Origin: Saksenaea vasiformis B4078
Lineage: Eukaryota > Mucoromycota > Mucoromycetes > Mucorales > Saksenaeaceae
Assembly (NCBI GenBank): GCA_000697055.1
Contig: JNDT01001937.1
Span: forward strand, 248,001-312,000
DNA: 64,000 nt
Reading direction: 5' to 3'
The translations under genes were made by a program, and so were the position numbers. The notes under the pieces are model-generated. The model ran no database searches. It saw nothing but the letters and a program-made list of their open reading frames with translations, and had not been told where the DNA came from. This document shows positions 11,373 to 21,417 of this stretch, piece after piece. The number at the start of each line of letters is the position of its first letter. Position 1 is the first letter of the stretch.

Positions 11373-12140
11373 AATCCCGCGTTGCAAGAAGCTTTTCCAG
11401 CTTTTTCAGAATTATATCGAGTTTACTAACTAAATGCCTATTCAATGGTGATTCTGAGATAACTAAGTCTTCAAACATTTCACATAAGCTCCTTTTTATA
11501 TCAGTCAGGATAGCAGACGGATTTCTGTCAATGTAATCTGCAAAAAGCTGGGAATGAGTTCCGGTCAGCTTATCATAACAACTAGTACGAGGCTTCCTCT
11601 GAATACCGTTAGACATCCTTCTTCATCCCGGTTGTACGTTTTGATATAACGTTGAGTGGTTGGAATATCTATACCTGTAATAAGTGGCGCTTCCTTTGCT
11701 GTTCTAACTTCTTTCTCACGAGATACACATGGCCTACTTCGAAGGCGGACAAAGTCTGTTAACCTTTCATATTCAGTATCACCAGCAAATAATGAGGCGT
11801 CTGCCAATGTACACATCCGCATAAAGCTATCGTTTACGTGACTACCTCTTTCCCATCATCTTTCAGTCAAAACGGCTGGATTTGAACGAGAAAATTCCAC
11901 CCACCCATTTTGCGTATCGTCCTCAGACATATCAACATCCAATTAGGTGATATCATCCACATTCAGTGGAGTGCCTTCAGCCCCCATGTGGTCACGTAAG
12001 TCGTTCATATCGAAGCAAGTAAAATATGAGTTTGCACAAAAACAACGCAAAACTCTGGTTACTGGCACAAAATTCATTTCCCATTCTGTTGTAGAAGGTA
12101 TCTGACACTTTTTTTGCAAGCAATTTTTCTTAGGGACCAT
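11329..12140 (-). pseudogene. DDE-type transposase relic, N-terminal helix-turn-helix part
   Basis: Minus-strand pieces in shifting frames run from a short ATG-initiated stretch at 12140 through MSEDDTQNGWVEF (about 11930) and ITGIDIPTTQRYIKTYNRDE (about 11670) to FADYIDRNPSAILTDIKRSL and ISESPLNRHL. This resembles the two-HTH N-terminus of Tc1/IS630-like (DDE_3) transposases abundant in Mucorales. It has an in-frame stop near 11945, a frameshift near 11600 and no catalytic domain. It ends at the Tigger-like remnant, whose TIR supplies the last codons of the open frame. The DDE_3 relic at 23.2 kb is the complementary catalytic part of a similar family. Confidence 0.5.
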
Positions 12141-12311
12141 ACCACTCCCGACTCTGGAAAGAAAATATATTATTTACCACGCCTCGTTCGTGATCTTCCG
12201 TTCTTCACTGACGCTGCTGCCATACACAGTACGTACATAAATCACAGATACGCGCTCCTTGTTAGATAAGCTACATCACTTAAGCCTTAAACTACGTCAT
12301 TTTTGGGGTGT

Positions 12312-12344
12312 GGGTGCGCCAGTGGGGTGCGCGTAGCCAAACCC
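12312..12344 (-). repeat. Terminal inverted repeat, right
   Basis: Reverse-complement partner of 6209-6241, ending GTAGCCAAACCC on the + strand. The AAATGACGT tail follows after a 7-bp longer C/A-rich stretch than in the left end. Confidence 0.75.
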
Positions 12345-12353
12345 GACTCATCC
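12345..12353 (+). repeat. Target-site duplication, right copy (GACTCATCC)
   Basis: Direct repeat of 6200-6208, immediately after the terminal AAACCC of the element. Here it is preceded by C instead of T, so the full TGACTCA box exists only on the left, ARO2-proximal side. Confidence 0.75.
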
Positions 12354-12728
12354 TGAATGGCTGATGGCCGTGCGATAAGCCACGTTTCGTGTTACGAGCG
12401 AGTTCGGGCTTTTGATCGACATTCTCAAATAACTCGGGAGAAATTGGACGATAATCCGTTGATGAACGCCGACACTCAGTGCCTGTACCATGTCTTCGTC
12501 ATCTATAATAATCTGAAGACTGCAACTATTTACTACATTAACATAATTCACCATTCCTAATGCCGTATCATGGGGTTACTCCACTATTTTGTGAACCTTG
12601 CTACTCGGAACATCCCGCCTTCTTGGGACGTTCAACTTTCGAGACGTTTCACCGTTTTACAACGGTCCGATGTCGAGCACCCATGGCCTCGAAGAATCAC
12701 TGTCCACTTGTTGTATCGCTGAGGATTA
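12354..12728 (+). other. Former ARO2 upstream DNA with an unrecognised open frame
   Basis: Lies between the Fanzor-bearing element and the Tc1 element. A + strand frame at 12357-12560 and another from 12560 that is cut by the Tc1 left TIR show no recognisable domain. By the target-site reconstruction this DNA was once contiguous with the ARO2 promoter at 6199. Confidence 0.35.
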
Positions 12729-12759
12729 CACTCCAAAGTAGCAAGTCTGTGGACGGTAG
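12729..12759 (+). repeat. Tc1 element left TIR
   Basis: 31 bp, exact reverse complement of 14037-14067. Similarity continues more weakly inward (CTCCGCTA in both ends). Confidence 0.93.
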
Positions 12760-12838
12760 TGCAAACTCCGCTACTTTCAGTTCATACTTCAAAATCTTTT
12801 ACAGTTGTTTTCCTTCTTTTTCTTATAAAGTTATTTCT

Positions 12839-13896
12839 ATGCCATTTGGAGATATTTCCAATACTACTCGAAAGCATAACTGTGAATTTTCTGAGGCGGA
12901 GCGCGCGATGATTTTCGGAATGAAGGCAGCAGGAATGTCATATGGTGCTATCGCCAAGGCCAAAGGACTTGGAAAATCGAGTGTGCATCGTATTGTAAAG
13001 CACGTTAGTGAGTATGGCTCTCCGACTTCTAAACCAAGAGAAGGAAGACCCAAGAAGATTACGAAACGATCATGTCGAGCCATTGAACGCAGCATCCGCG
13101 ACAATCCGCGTACACCCCTGAAGGTTCATCACGCGACTTTCTCCGAAACATGCATGAAGGTTTCATTGAGCACATTCGCCAAAACTGTGCACGAACTTGG
13201 GTTCTCTTCACGCCGCCCTATTCGTAGACCTAGGTTAACAGAAAACCACAGAACCAGACGGCTAAAGTGGGCAGAGGAACGCGTGAACTGGACTCCTGAG
13301 AGATGGCAGAAGGTAATCTGGAGCGATGAGTCCAGATTCCGTGTCATTGGTAACGATGGTCGGGTACGTGTCTTGCGGAAGGATGGCGAAGGTCTTCTGG
13401 AACAGCACATCACCGAAACTACAAAGTTCGGCGGTGGCTCGGTAATGGTATGGGGCTGCTTCAATGCAGATGGGGTTGGCCCATTCAAGTGGTAGATGGC
13501 AGGATGGATGGGAAGGAGTACATCAAGGTTTTGCAGAGAAACTTGATACCATTTTTGAAGGAGAACAAGTTAGATGACCACATCTTTCAGGAAGACAATG
13601 CCCCATGTCATAAGAGCACGGCCGTGCAGCGATGGAAGAGCAAACATGGTGTCTCCTTCATGCAAGACTGGTCTGCACAAAGTCCAGATCTCAATCCTAT
13701 TGAGCATCTCTGGGACGAGCTGGAGCGCCGTCTGGTAAAGAGGAGACACCTGATTCACAAGCCAGAACAGTTGGAGGCAGTACTCATGGAAGAGTGGCAT
13801 GCCGTCCCTGCAAGCATCTGTGAAAGCCTGGTTGTTTCCATGCCAAAAAGGTGTCAAGCCGTGATTGAGGCGTGTGGGGGGCACACACCTTACTAA
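12839..13896 (+). pseudogene. Tc1-type transposase with one -1 frameshift
   Basis: Cut-and-paste transposase. The start ATG at 12839 gives MPFGDISNTTRKH, followed by an HTH (AERAMIFGMKAAGMSYGAIA), a GRPKKI linker and a second HTH. The catalytic residues are present: IWSDESRF, then FQEDNAPCHKS and NPIEHLWDELERR. By my count 35 residues separate the second Asp and the Glu, against 34 in classical Tc1. The frame shifts near 13485: reading ADGVGP in one frame and IQVVDGRMDG in the next implies one lost base in CCCATTCAAG. Everything else is open to TAA at 13894-13896. An isolated indel in otherwise intact coding DNA points to recent inactivation or a sequencing error. Confidence 0.88.
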
Positions 13897-14036
13897 ATTC
13901 ATACGACAATGGAAATAAATATGCTCCATATCTAACTTGTTCTACGTCTAGCATCTTTAAGTGCATTAAGTAGCATTTATCAAATGCATATGAAGTATAC
14001 AGTGTTGTCAGGAAATCAGATTAGCGGAGATTAGTG

Positions 14037-14067
14037 CTACCGTCCACAGACTTGCTACTTTGGAGTG
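14037..14067 (-). repeat. Tc1 element right TIR
   Basis: 31 bp, exact reverse complement of 12729-12759, followed by TA. Confidence 0.93.
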
Positions 14068-14316
14068 TATCTCTGCTCTACGGAATATGATAGTACTAGA
14101 TTTGTAAGAGCCACCAACTCCAAAAGAATTTCTGGAGGATGCACGCTATTACTGTTTATTGAGCGTAACATTTATTTGATGCAGAGACTCATCCAAAACC
14201 CAGTGTTCACTAGAATAGATATCTCCCCTTCCACAAGAGCAATGACCGACTCCATTGGTTTACCGAATTTACTGGTTGTCAATCGCACTACTGTACGTAT
14301 CGCCTTCATAACTCCT

Positions 14317-17300
14317 TCAAAGTGATTGAAATATCTTGGCCTGAAGTGAATCACATGTCTCCATGTTGAGCAATTGTTTGACTTGTTGTAGAGCTTCAGC
14401 ATTCCCCTGATCAGCGGATTTGTGGTACCATTTCAGCGCTTCAGCATAATTTTGTTCCACACCTTTTCCGTCTCTGTACGCATCTCCAATGCAACGTTGC
14501 GCAATAGCGCGGCCTTGACATGCGGACCTGCAGAACCAATCGAATGCCTTAGCATAATCCTGCTTTACTCCTTTTCCATCTCTGTATGCACACCCAAGGC
14601 AACCTTGCGCAATAGCATCATTTTGGTCAGCCGCCAAGTTGAACCATTCAACTGCCTTTACATAATCTTTGTCTACTCCTTTCCCGTCGCGGTACGCAAA
14701 CCCAAGCCGACGTTGTGCAGAACAGTTCTTCTGATCTGCAGACTTCTGATACCATTGCAACGCTTTGGAATAACTGTGGCTCACTCCTTTCCCTGTTCGG
14801 TATGCGTCCGCAACACATTTTTGTGCAATAGTGTGATTCTGATCAGCCGCTAGATGGAACCATTGAAATGACCTTTCATAGTCTCGATCCACTCCTTTTC
14901 CATCTTTATAAGCAATCCCAAGCTGATATTGTGCTTCAGAGTGACTCTGATCAGCAGACCGCTGATACCACTCAAATGCCTTAGTGAGATCCTTGTTCAC
15001 TCCTTTTCCATCCTTGTATGCGGTGCCGAGATGCCATTGGGCATCAGCATCATTCAGTTTAGCTGCCTTTTCAAACCACTTGAATGCAGCACCGTCGTCT
15101 CTAGCTATCGGCCCCCCTTTTTGATAGATAAGTGCGGACTTTATCTGTGCCTTGGTATATCCTAGTTCAGCTGCTTTGTTGAACCATCTAAATGATTTTC
15201 TTAGATCCGCGTTGATGTTACTCCTGCCTTTGATTCTCATCGCTAGTGTATATAGCGCCTCAGGATCATCAGTAAAAGCTGTCAGTTTGTACTGCTCGAA
15301 CGCGTTGTTGTGCTTGTCGCTGGTGTGGTGAATGTATCCCTGCGCCAAAGATTGGTTCGTAATATCTAACTTGAAGAGATTCTGTATAGCTGTTTTCAAA
15401 TTACGTGGCAGTAACTGATAGGTAGGAACGATGTGCGTAAATCGAATAACCATTGGATTGCGTTGAACAGACTCCAACCAATATTCGATGTTAGATTCTT
15501 CGACAGGCAATTCAGAGCCATCATACGACACGGGAAACAATGAAGCATCACCACCTTTATGTAAAACAATTCATCACGCGTTCCTTCATAAAAGTCGGTT
15601 ACAACTCACCTAGGACGCTATAGCAACACTTTTTACGAAGAACTGTCGCAATCGTTGATTTGACATTGTCAAATTCCACATTCTCTTGAGAAAGGTTCCC
15701 AGCTTCTTCTTTGTCGTCCCATTCGATAACAATTCTTCCTCCTATAACATCTTAATGCCCAAATATTCTCGTATTAGTTTGAATCTTTCTTTTTTACCAA
15801 GTCTTATTACAGAAGGGTAGTAATAACCGAACGTTTCAAAAACCCGTTCAAGGCTACGGAATCGCTGTTCATTACAAGAGTGACCCAGGGATTGTCTGAT
15901 GTTATCAATAAACTTCGGACTTGCTTCGATATTTCCATGTGCCTTGAACTGGTAACATTTCGCTTAGTATAGGGTTGACGTCGCATCGTACCAACCTCGT
16001 AGCGTACAACATACAACACCAAGATATGTTTCATTGTCTCTTCCTCCTCTTGCAAAGTCCCGCTCTTCTCTTTACATCTCAGTTCCTGGTTGAGCATTTC
16101 TCGAGAGACTCTGTCAAATGTCGCAACAAAGAGCTGGTTGTCCTCATCCATACTCAGAATGTCAAATGCTTGTATATCGATTGTGTCTATGCAATGGATA
16201 TTCTGATTCACAGGTAGGATGATGGTAGGCTGTGGCTGCAAACTCTTGTCCGGGCAATATGCTCGTAGCGGAGACGATGTAGCCAGATTCCCATCAAGAA
16301 GTATTCCGCTATCCAATTCATTAAATGCGTATCTGTGTACGTTAGATGGTCGAACATCATCCAGTTCAAATTGCCAGCAATTATTCCAATCATTGAGACT
16401 GTTATACACTTTAGCAGCGACGACATTTTTGCAAGCTCCTTGTAGTATCGGGTTGGTTGCTCTTTGTAAAAAGATATCCATGTCATCTAGAGATTCGAAT
16501 GGTACTGTGCATAGGCACACAGGTATCCGACGTCCTTTACTACCAACCACTTCACTTTGTAAGACTAGACGATCGCCGTATCGAACATAGTTATCTCCAC
16601 TTTCTACGAACTGCTGAAGAGCCAACCGGCGAGCAACGTCATCGGTAATATAGCGAGTAATTTTCCTAGCGGTTGCATTAGTGAGCACCGAGCTATGCGC
16701 TGATGATAAATCTTGCCATTTCTGAGATAAGCTTGCTGATAAGTGTGAAGCAACAACTGCAACGTATTGACTTTCACATTCGGTGGCTGCGCTGTCCCTT
16801 TCCATAATGGCTGAGATGGCAAAAGGTGGTATTGAGAGAAATTTCTTGATGTTTTTTTCAGGGAAGGACCCGCAAGAAGGATTTGTCAATTGCAAGTAGA
16901 CTATATCGCCATATTGTAAGCGGCGATAGCTATAACTTTTGTCTTCGGCAATAAAAGCAATTTCCATTGTGTGTACGCGATCTTCCAGTCTATCCTTTTT
17001 GACTTTGGGATCAATCCAACATAACATCTGGCCTACGTTTAAAGAAGTTAGATATAGTAGCAATTTCTTTAAATAAATAGATTGACCGTTGATCTCCTAC
17101 CTTCCTGGTTTTCAATCGATCCTATAACGGCGCCAATTCTCAGGTACGGAAAAGTGCATAAGCGTGATCTTTGTTGATTGGAGTCTTGAAAAGCAGGTGT
17201 AGCTGTGCTTGGATAATTGTATGATAGGCAGTTGTCGTACACGAACTTGGAATAGTAGATACTCTCTACTACCGAGCGTTCAGTTCTGTCGTGTAGCTCG

Positions 17301-18279
17301 TAGATGGGCCTCATGCTTCTGTACTGAATTATGTGGGAAGAAGAGCTAAGAGTTTCCTTCCATTTCCGGAAGCCATCACGGAATAGTACTCTAACATCTC
17401 CACCTATTGGGTGTGACCCTCATGTAGCTCGGATAATGCGTATAGCTATGACATTCCATTTTTCGTCATTGCCAGTTGATTGATTAATCTTCTCTGTTAC
17501 TATGTCACCCGAAAGAGGTTTCCGATCTTTTTCATCTCCACTTTCATTCTCGACATGCTTATCTTCAAAAGTAAGCCTACCACCTAAGTGTCCAACTATG
17601 AATAAAACCTATGCTGACCAATTGTATCACATCATACCTAATAGAATTCGTGAGGGATAATAGTAGCCAAACCTTTCGAATACCCTCTGCAAAGCATGGT
17701 ACGTTTCCCAACGCTCAGTCGTTGAGCCTAAAGCGCATTTGATAGCTTCTTTGAATTTTGAGTTCCCTTTGACATTTTCTGAAGGTGTATCTAGGCCAAG
17801 TTTGTGAATCCATAACAAGAACACCAAATACTTTGTTATCACGCACCTCTTTACATGAGACGTATGAAACAAGATACGCTGGTTCTACATTTTCGCAACG
17901 ACGTAGGTTCCTTGATTTACAGTTTTCCTCTGCGCTGATACTATATCCGATCATTTCAGCGGAATTAGAATCATGAAACCGTTCGTTACTGAATGTGATC
18001 CCTTCGGCACTCTTTCTACAAGCAAATTTCAGGAAGGGCTTGTCGGATGGGTACTGGTAGGCCAAGTGAGTCATATCGGTCTCGCTTAATTCAAGCGAAG
18101 GCGCGCTAGCTACTCTTCCGTCAAAATGAAATCCGAAAGCGTATATGTCGATATCTCCACTTTCTGCACTAACTGGAGAACAGGCAGAGCTTCCCTTGAA
18201 AGAAAATATGAGATAACTACAGACGATATCCCTTACTTACTGTTGATGTGAAATTGTTACTACTTCTTGAAAAATGCAT
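14317..18279 (-). CDS. Large modular protein: two FGYYYPS/IGGD modules followed by Sel1 repeats
   Basis: Joined from minus-strand exons; ATG at 18279 (MHFSRSSNNFTST), intron 18240-18195, then GFHFDGRV. Module 1 has FGYYYPSRILLGG (about 17660-17600) and VIGGDVRVLF with W..IIQY..M.PIYEL (17390-17270). A unique region follows (17040-15980). Module 2 repeats the pattern: LERVFETFGYYYPSVIRLGG (about 15840-15790, frame restored by a 47-nt intron near 15975-16020) and LGGDASLF (about 15550), then a similar PTYQLLP segment. The C-terminus (about 15270-14350) is 8-10 Sel1-like repeats of 36 residues, typical unit AYRDGKGVxxDYxKAxxWFxxAADQ. Sel1 repeats are protein-interaction superhelices. The FGYYYPS..LGG module loosely resembles MACPF-like regions of fungal proteins, but I see no clear MACPF signature, so function is unknown. 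One junction needs a GC-AG intron. Paralogue at 24.7-27.7 kb. Confidence 0.6.
17416..17458 (-). other. Probable GC-AG intron
   Basis: Direct translation across this point meets a TGA. Removing a 43-nt segment starting GCTATACG and ending CCCAATAG joins WNVI to GGDVRVLF and reproduces the IGGD pattern seen in module 2 and in the paralogue. The donor is GC instead of GT: either a genuine GC-AG intron or a mutated donor. Coordinates are approximate to a few bases. Confidence 0.45.
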
Positions 18280-19284
18280 TGGTGGAGAGAAAAAAAGAGA
18301 TGACCGCAAGGCATCCTCACAATTTAAGTAAACTCGGATTTGCCCGAATAGGTGGGGATTCTGGAATAAAGTAACAGGATTTTCGGAATGTCTCGCCCAA
18401 CAAAGCCAAACTTTATTCTCAGTGATTAGTCGACTTGCACTAGGTAGATTCAAGCAGGAAAAGATATTTCGAACACGCCGCCGCGCAAGACAATCGGTGG
18501 TGTAACTAATAGTACGATGGGCAATTTTATAGGAAGTCGCAGCAGTGAAAGCTATTACGTATGGCTAAGTATTGTGCACCATGTTGAGCGTCTTATATCT
18601 ATTTGTTTATAGGTATTTCGGACACATGATGTCAACGGAACGTAAACGGGCACCTCTATCTACATTGTTCGACATCTTTGAAAGAATCTAGCGTTATTTG
18701 TAGACCTCTGTATGAAATACACTTATACCTGTTCACGATACAAGTACACCTGTTTATAGCGACACTTGAGGCAACTTTAGTTATTTCTGTTTGTTGTAAC
18801 AAATAACTGGCTTTTTCAGCTAGTTTCAGAGAACAATCGGATTACAAAAAACAAGAAACCATCGCAGCAGGTAGATAACTCGAAATCGGAAAGTATAGCC
18901 AGATACCGTCTATCGAATTATTTTTTATCCTACTTTAAATAGATCTTGCGTTCATCAAGGGCGACGTGAAGTAAGCGAGACTCAAAAAAGGATTGTTTTA
19001 TTAAAATGATTGTTCTATTGTTTAAATAATTCACGGTGCTTGTGGGTAACAGCAGGATAGAGGAGTTTAGAGATATCTTTAGATGATCCTTTACTAGATC
19101 GGGGTTATTATGTTTATCCTGGTTAATGTGTATTCTGTGTCTGCTGGTATCTCAGCAACAGATAGATGGGATAAGACATGTCCAGAACCGTGTTCTAATA
19201 AAGTAATTACCCTTGGTACATTTTGCCGTGTTCTGACGTATTGTTTTAATCACTGTAATAATGTAACTATGTCGGATACTACAA
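18280..19284. other. AT-rich intergenic stretch
   Basis: Upstream region of the modular Sel1-repeat gene and downstream edge of the inverted FANCI copy. No convincing ORF, RNA gene or repeat boundary was seen. A 73-codon + strand ORF at 19110 overlaps the FANCI-copy border and has no recognisable content. Confidence 0.4.
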
Positions 19285-20490
19285 TAAGTAAACCTCCATT
19301 TTCCTCAGTTTCAACGCACTTGATGTTTTGAACGCGCTGCCCTGACTGGTAGCTATATCGACCAAAATCATAGCCAGCTAAGTAAGACTCTGAATCACTT
19401 GATCCCATCCAGAGGCCGATTTCTTGGTAATATCCAGCAGGACTTGTTGCACAAGCTCATAATCTGTGTTCGATAACTCTGTATATACATTGGAGCACCA
19501 GAGACTATTGGGAATTTTCTGGATATTCGTACCTGCAATTCATACACATTTTCTCAATCTGTCCGTATCCTAGTAAACGGAAATAATGGATAGTCTTAGC
19601 AGATCGAATATCTGAAGAAAAATTTTTCAATAACCCCTTCATTACAATCAAGAAGATAGCATACAATATCCTCTAACCGATATATACGAGCTGCAGACAA
19701 GAGGCAGGCCATGTTGAATGTTTTGAAAAGATGCGCCTTGACTGATCGCATGTATTTTAAAAATTCACTTCCTAGATCCTATAACAGTGTCACTATGATT
19801 TTGAGCCGTATCATTTATCTTACTTGATCCTGTTTGATGGAGAACAATAGGTGAATCATTACCGTCCCTTCCATTCGGTTTCTGCTCATTAGCATGTTAA
19901 CATAACTTCCCGTCAAAGACTAATAGAATATACCTTGAAGACACGTTTTCGGTGGCAGACTTTTTCAAGCTATTGAAATGATCGCAGATATCAGCGAGTA
20001 TCTGCTGTTTGTAGCCCTACATGTATCGAATAAGGCGAGTTGGAAGCAGGGATGTGATTGTTGTGTACCTTGCGAGAGAGTAGAAGCAATTGATATACAT
20101 ATGGTGGAATCTCCTCATCAAGTTGTCTAGGATAATGTCAATCAAAGAGCGAGAATGGCATGTCCGTGACTGATCCAAACCTCAGCATACGCTTGACAAC
20201 GGATTCCATCGGTCTTGTAGTAAGCTCTATTTCATTGAAAGACGATGCAAGGCTGACGGCTAGTGTTGGATACCATTTTGAATGTAGTATCTTTTCATGG
20301 ATATCAAGGATTTTATCCTTGGCATCAACCACAGACAAGGTGTTCCATATCTTTGGTAGCAGTTCGAATAGGGTTGGCTGAACTGGTCTGCATTCCTGAA
20401 TAACCTGCACTAGTTGTAGCCCTATTTCGTAGATCCTATCTTGTGAAAGTGTTTCAATCTGTCGTTTGATAGTTAAAAGGGTTTGTCATT
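19285..20490 (-). repeat. Inverted duplication arm B (FANCI segment)
   Basis: Reverse-complement partner of 1-1196. The true arm is longer, because 20490-20943 carries FANCI exons that precede the left window edge in copy A. Confidence 0.85.
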
Positions 20491-20943
20491 TGTCCCTGGT
20501 AAGGTGTCCCTCCGGCAACAGCAAAGTAATAAAGTTTGAAGCAGTTTTGAATTGGCGTTTATATCAGACGCAAGCATTCAGGCCATAAGTAGGTCGTTAC
20601 ATTTACCCGCATGAACATGCATACCAACGTATCACATGTTCAAACACAATGACTCTCCGCTGAATACATGCATCATCCCGTTTTGGGAGAGAGCCTAACG
20701 AAGAACATAATTTGACCGCTTACCTACCAGAATGCCTCTCACAAGAAGCAGAGGATCACCATCATCACTGAAGCCATTAGCATTGAGGCAGGTATCGATC
20801 GTGTCCGAGATCTGACATAGTCTTAAGAAAAAAGGAGACAAGCACAGGTTTAACAAACCTCATCGAGCGTTCGTTCGCCAAGGAAGGTAGTGAGCTGGCT
20901 GTGATCGCGTTGTTTTGTTAATTTAAGGATATCGGTATGCATC
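19285..20943 (-). pseudogene. FANCI: Inverted partial duplicate of FANCI (5' half), decayed
   Basis: The minus strand from 20490 to about 19285 matches 1-1196 at roughly 90-96% by eye, introns included. It continues upstream beyond the part visible in the first copy: a plausible start ATG at 20943 (MHTDILKLTKQRDHSQLTTF) and exon ISDTIDTCLNANGFSDDGD near 20800. Lesions relative to the first copy are a 12-bp in-frame deletion removing LDFE after QLDE (near 20121), CAA CAG to CAA TAG (near 19511), a 4-bp insertion (near 19485) and CAG to TAG (near 19382). Similarity stops near 19285, mid-gene, with no C-terminal part. It is a truncated pseudogene, although its 5' end and promoter look intact and it could still be transcribed. 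Confidence 0.85.
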
Positions 20944-20971
20944 GCGGAACAACGCGCATGGTTTCAGGTTA

Positions 20972-20977
20972 CGCGTT
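20972..20977. promoter_or_regulatory. ACGCGT (MCB-like) box upstream of the FANCI-copy start
   Basis: A palindromic ACGCGT lies about 30 bp upstream of the ATG at 20943. In other fungi MCB boxes bound by MBF drive G1/S genes, including DNA repair. A six-base match is weak evidence alone. The divergent gene at 21418 shares this intergenic region. Confidence 0.3.
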
Positions 20978-21417
20978 TCGATATGATGCGCTGGCAACCC
21001 AGCGAAGTGAATCGCTTCGCGGGTGGCATGAACCTGATGGTTTGACGTTTGACATTTAAGGGCGAAGTCTCACGTTAAGCAGCTGTAGAGACATCAAAGC
21101 CAGTAGCGTTTACCTCTCTTAGTCAGGTAACGTTGCCTCTTGACACCAATATGCAATCTCGATGGTTCTATGCAACCAAAAAGATACCTTTTTCTAGAAT
21201 TCGAAGAAGCGTCTCAGGTCATTGGTACATGTCCTTGTACCACATCTTTTTCCTTCTCTATTTGCTTTTTACAGGAGACTTGTTTAATTTTACGCGAACT
21301 TAAAATGTGCTCTGTGCCACTACACATGCAGATACAGCAGCATATGTTGTTGTCCGCTATAAAACGACAAAAAGGTGAGATTGACACCACTCGACTCTCA
21401 ACTAGACTCTCAACCAC

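Larger units (their letters stand above)
6209..12344. mobile_element. 6.1 kb DNA transposon with TIRs and 9-bp TSD (Mutator-like by TSD), carrying Fanzor-like fragments
   Basis: The left end reads GGGTTTCGCTACACGCACCC and the right end, reverse-complemented, reads GGGTTTGGCTACGCGCACCC. The first 33 bp match at 29 positions, and an AAATGACGT motif follows in both ends. Immediately outside, GACTCATCC is present at 6200-6208 and 12345-12353 on the same strand as a perfect 9-bp target duplication. A 9-bp duplication is typical of Mutator-like elements. I found no MULE transposase inside, so the superfamily rests on TSD length alone. The cargo is a short ORF (6304-6489), two opposed Fanzor-like gene halves (about 6.85-8.3 and 8.5-10.8 kb), a pogo/Tigger-like TIR remnant (about 11.18-11.37 kb) and a truncated DDE transposase (11.3-12.1 kb). 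It sits between ARO2 and its distal upstream DNA. Confidence 0.75.
12729..14067 (+). mobile_element. Tc1/mariner-type transposon, nearly intact
   Basis: 1339 bp bounded by perfect 31-bp terminal inverted repeats (starting CACTCCAAAGTAGCAAGTCT) at 12729-12759 and 14037-14067, each flanked by a TA dinucleotide (12727-12728 and 14068-14069), the Tc1/mariner target. It contains one transposase gene with a single frameshift. Identical ends suggest a fairly recent insertion. It splits an unrecognised + strand open frame. Confidence 0.93.

Noticed and set aside
12560..13495. Transposase reading frame extended to an upstream ATG at 12560
   Set aside because: It would run through the Tc1 left TIR into flanking DNA. 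The ATG at 12839 inside the element is the sensible start.
20990..21030. GCGAAG/CTTCGC hairpin near 21005 as a terminator
   Set aside because: Short, in a divergent promoter region of a eukaryote, with no supporting context.
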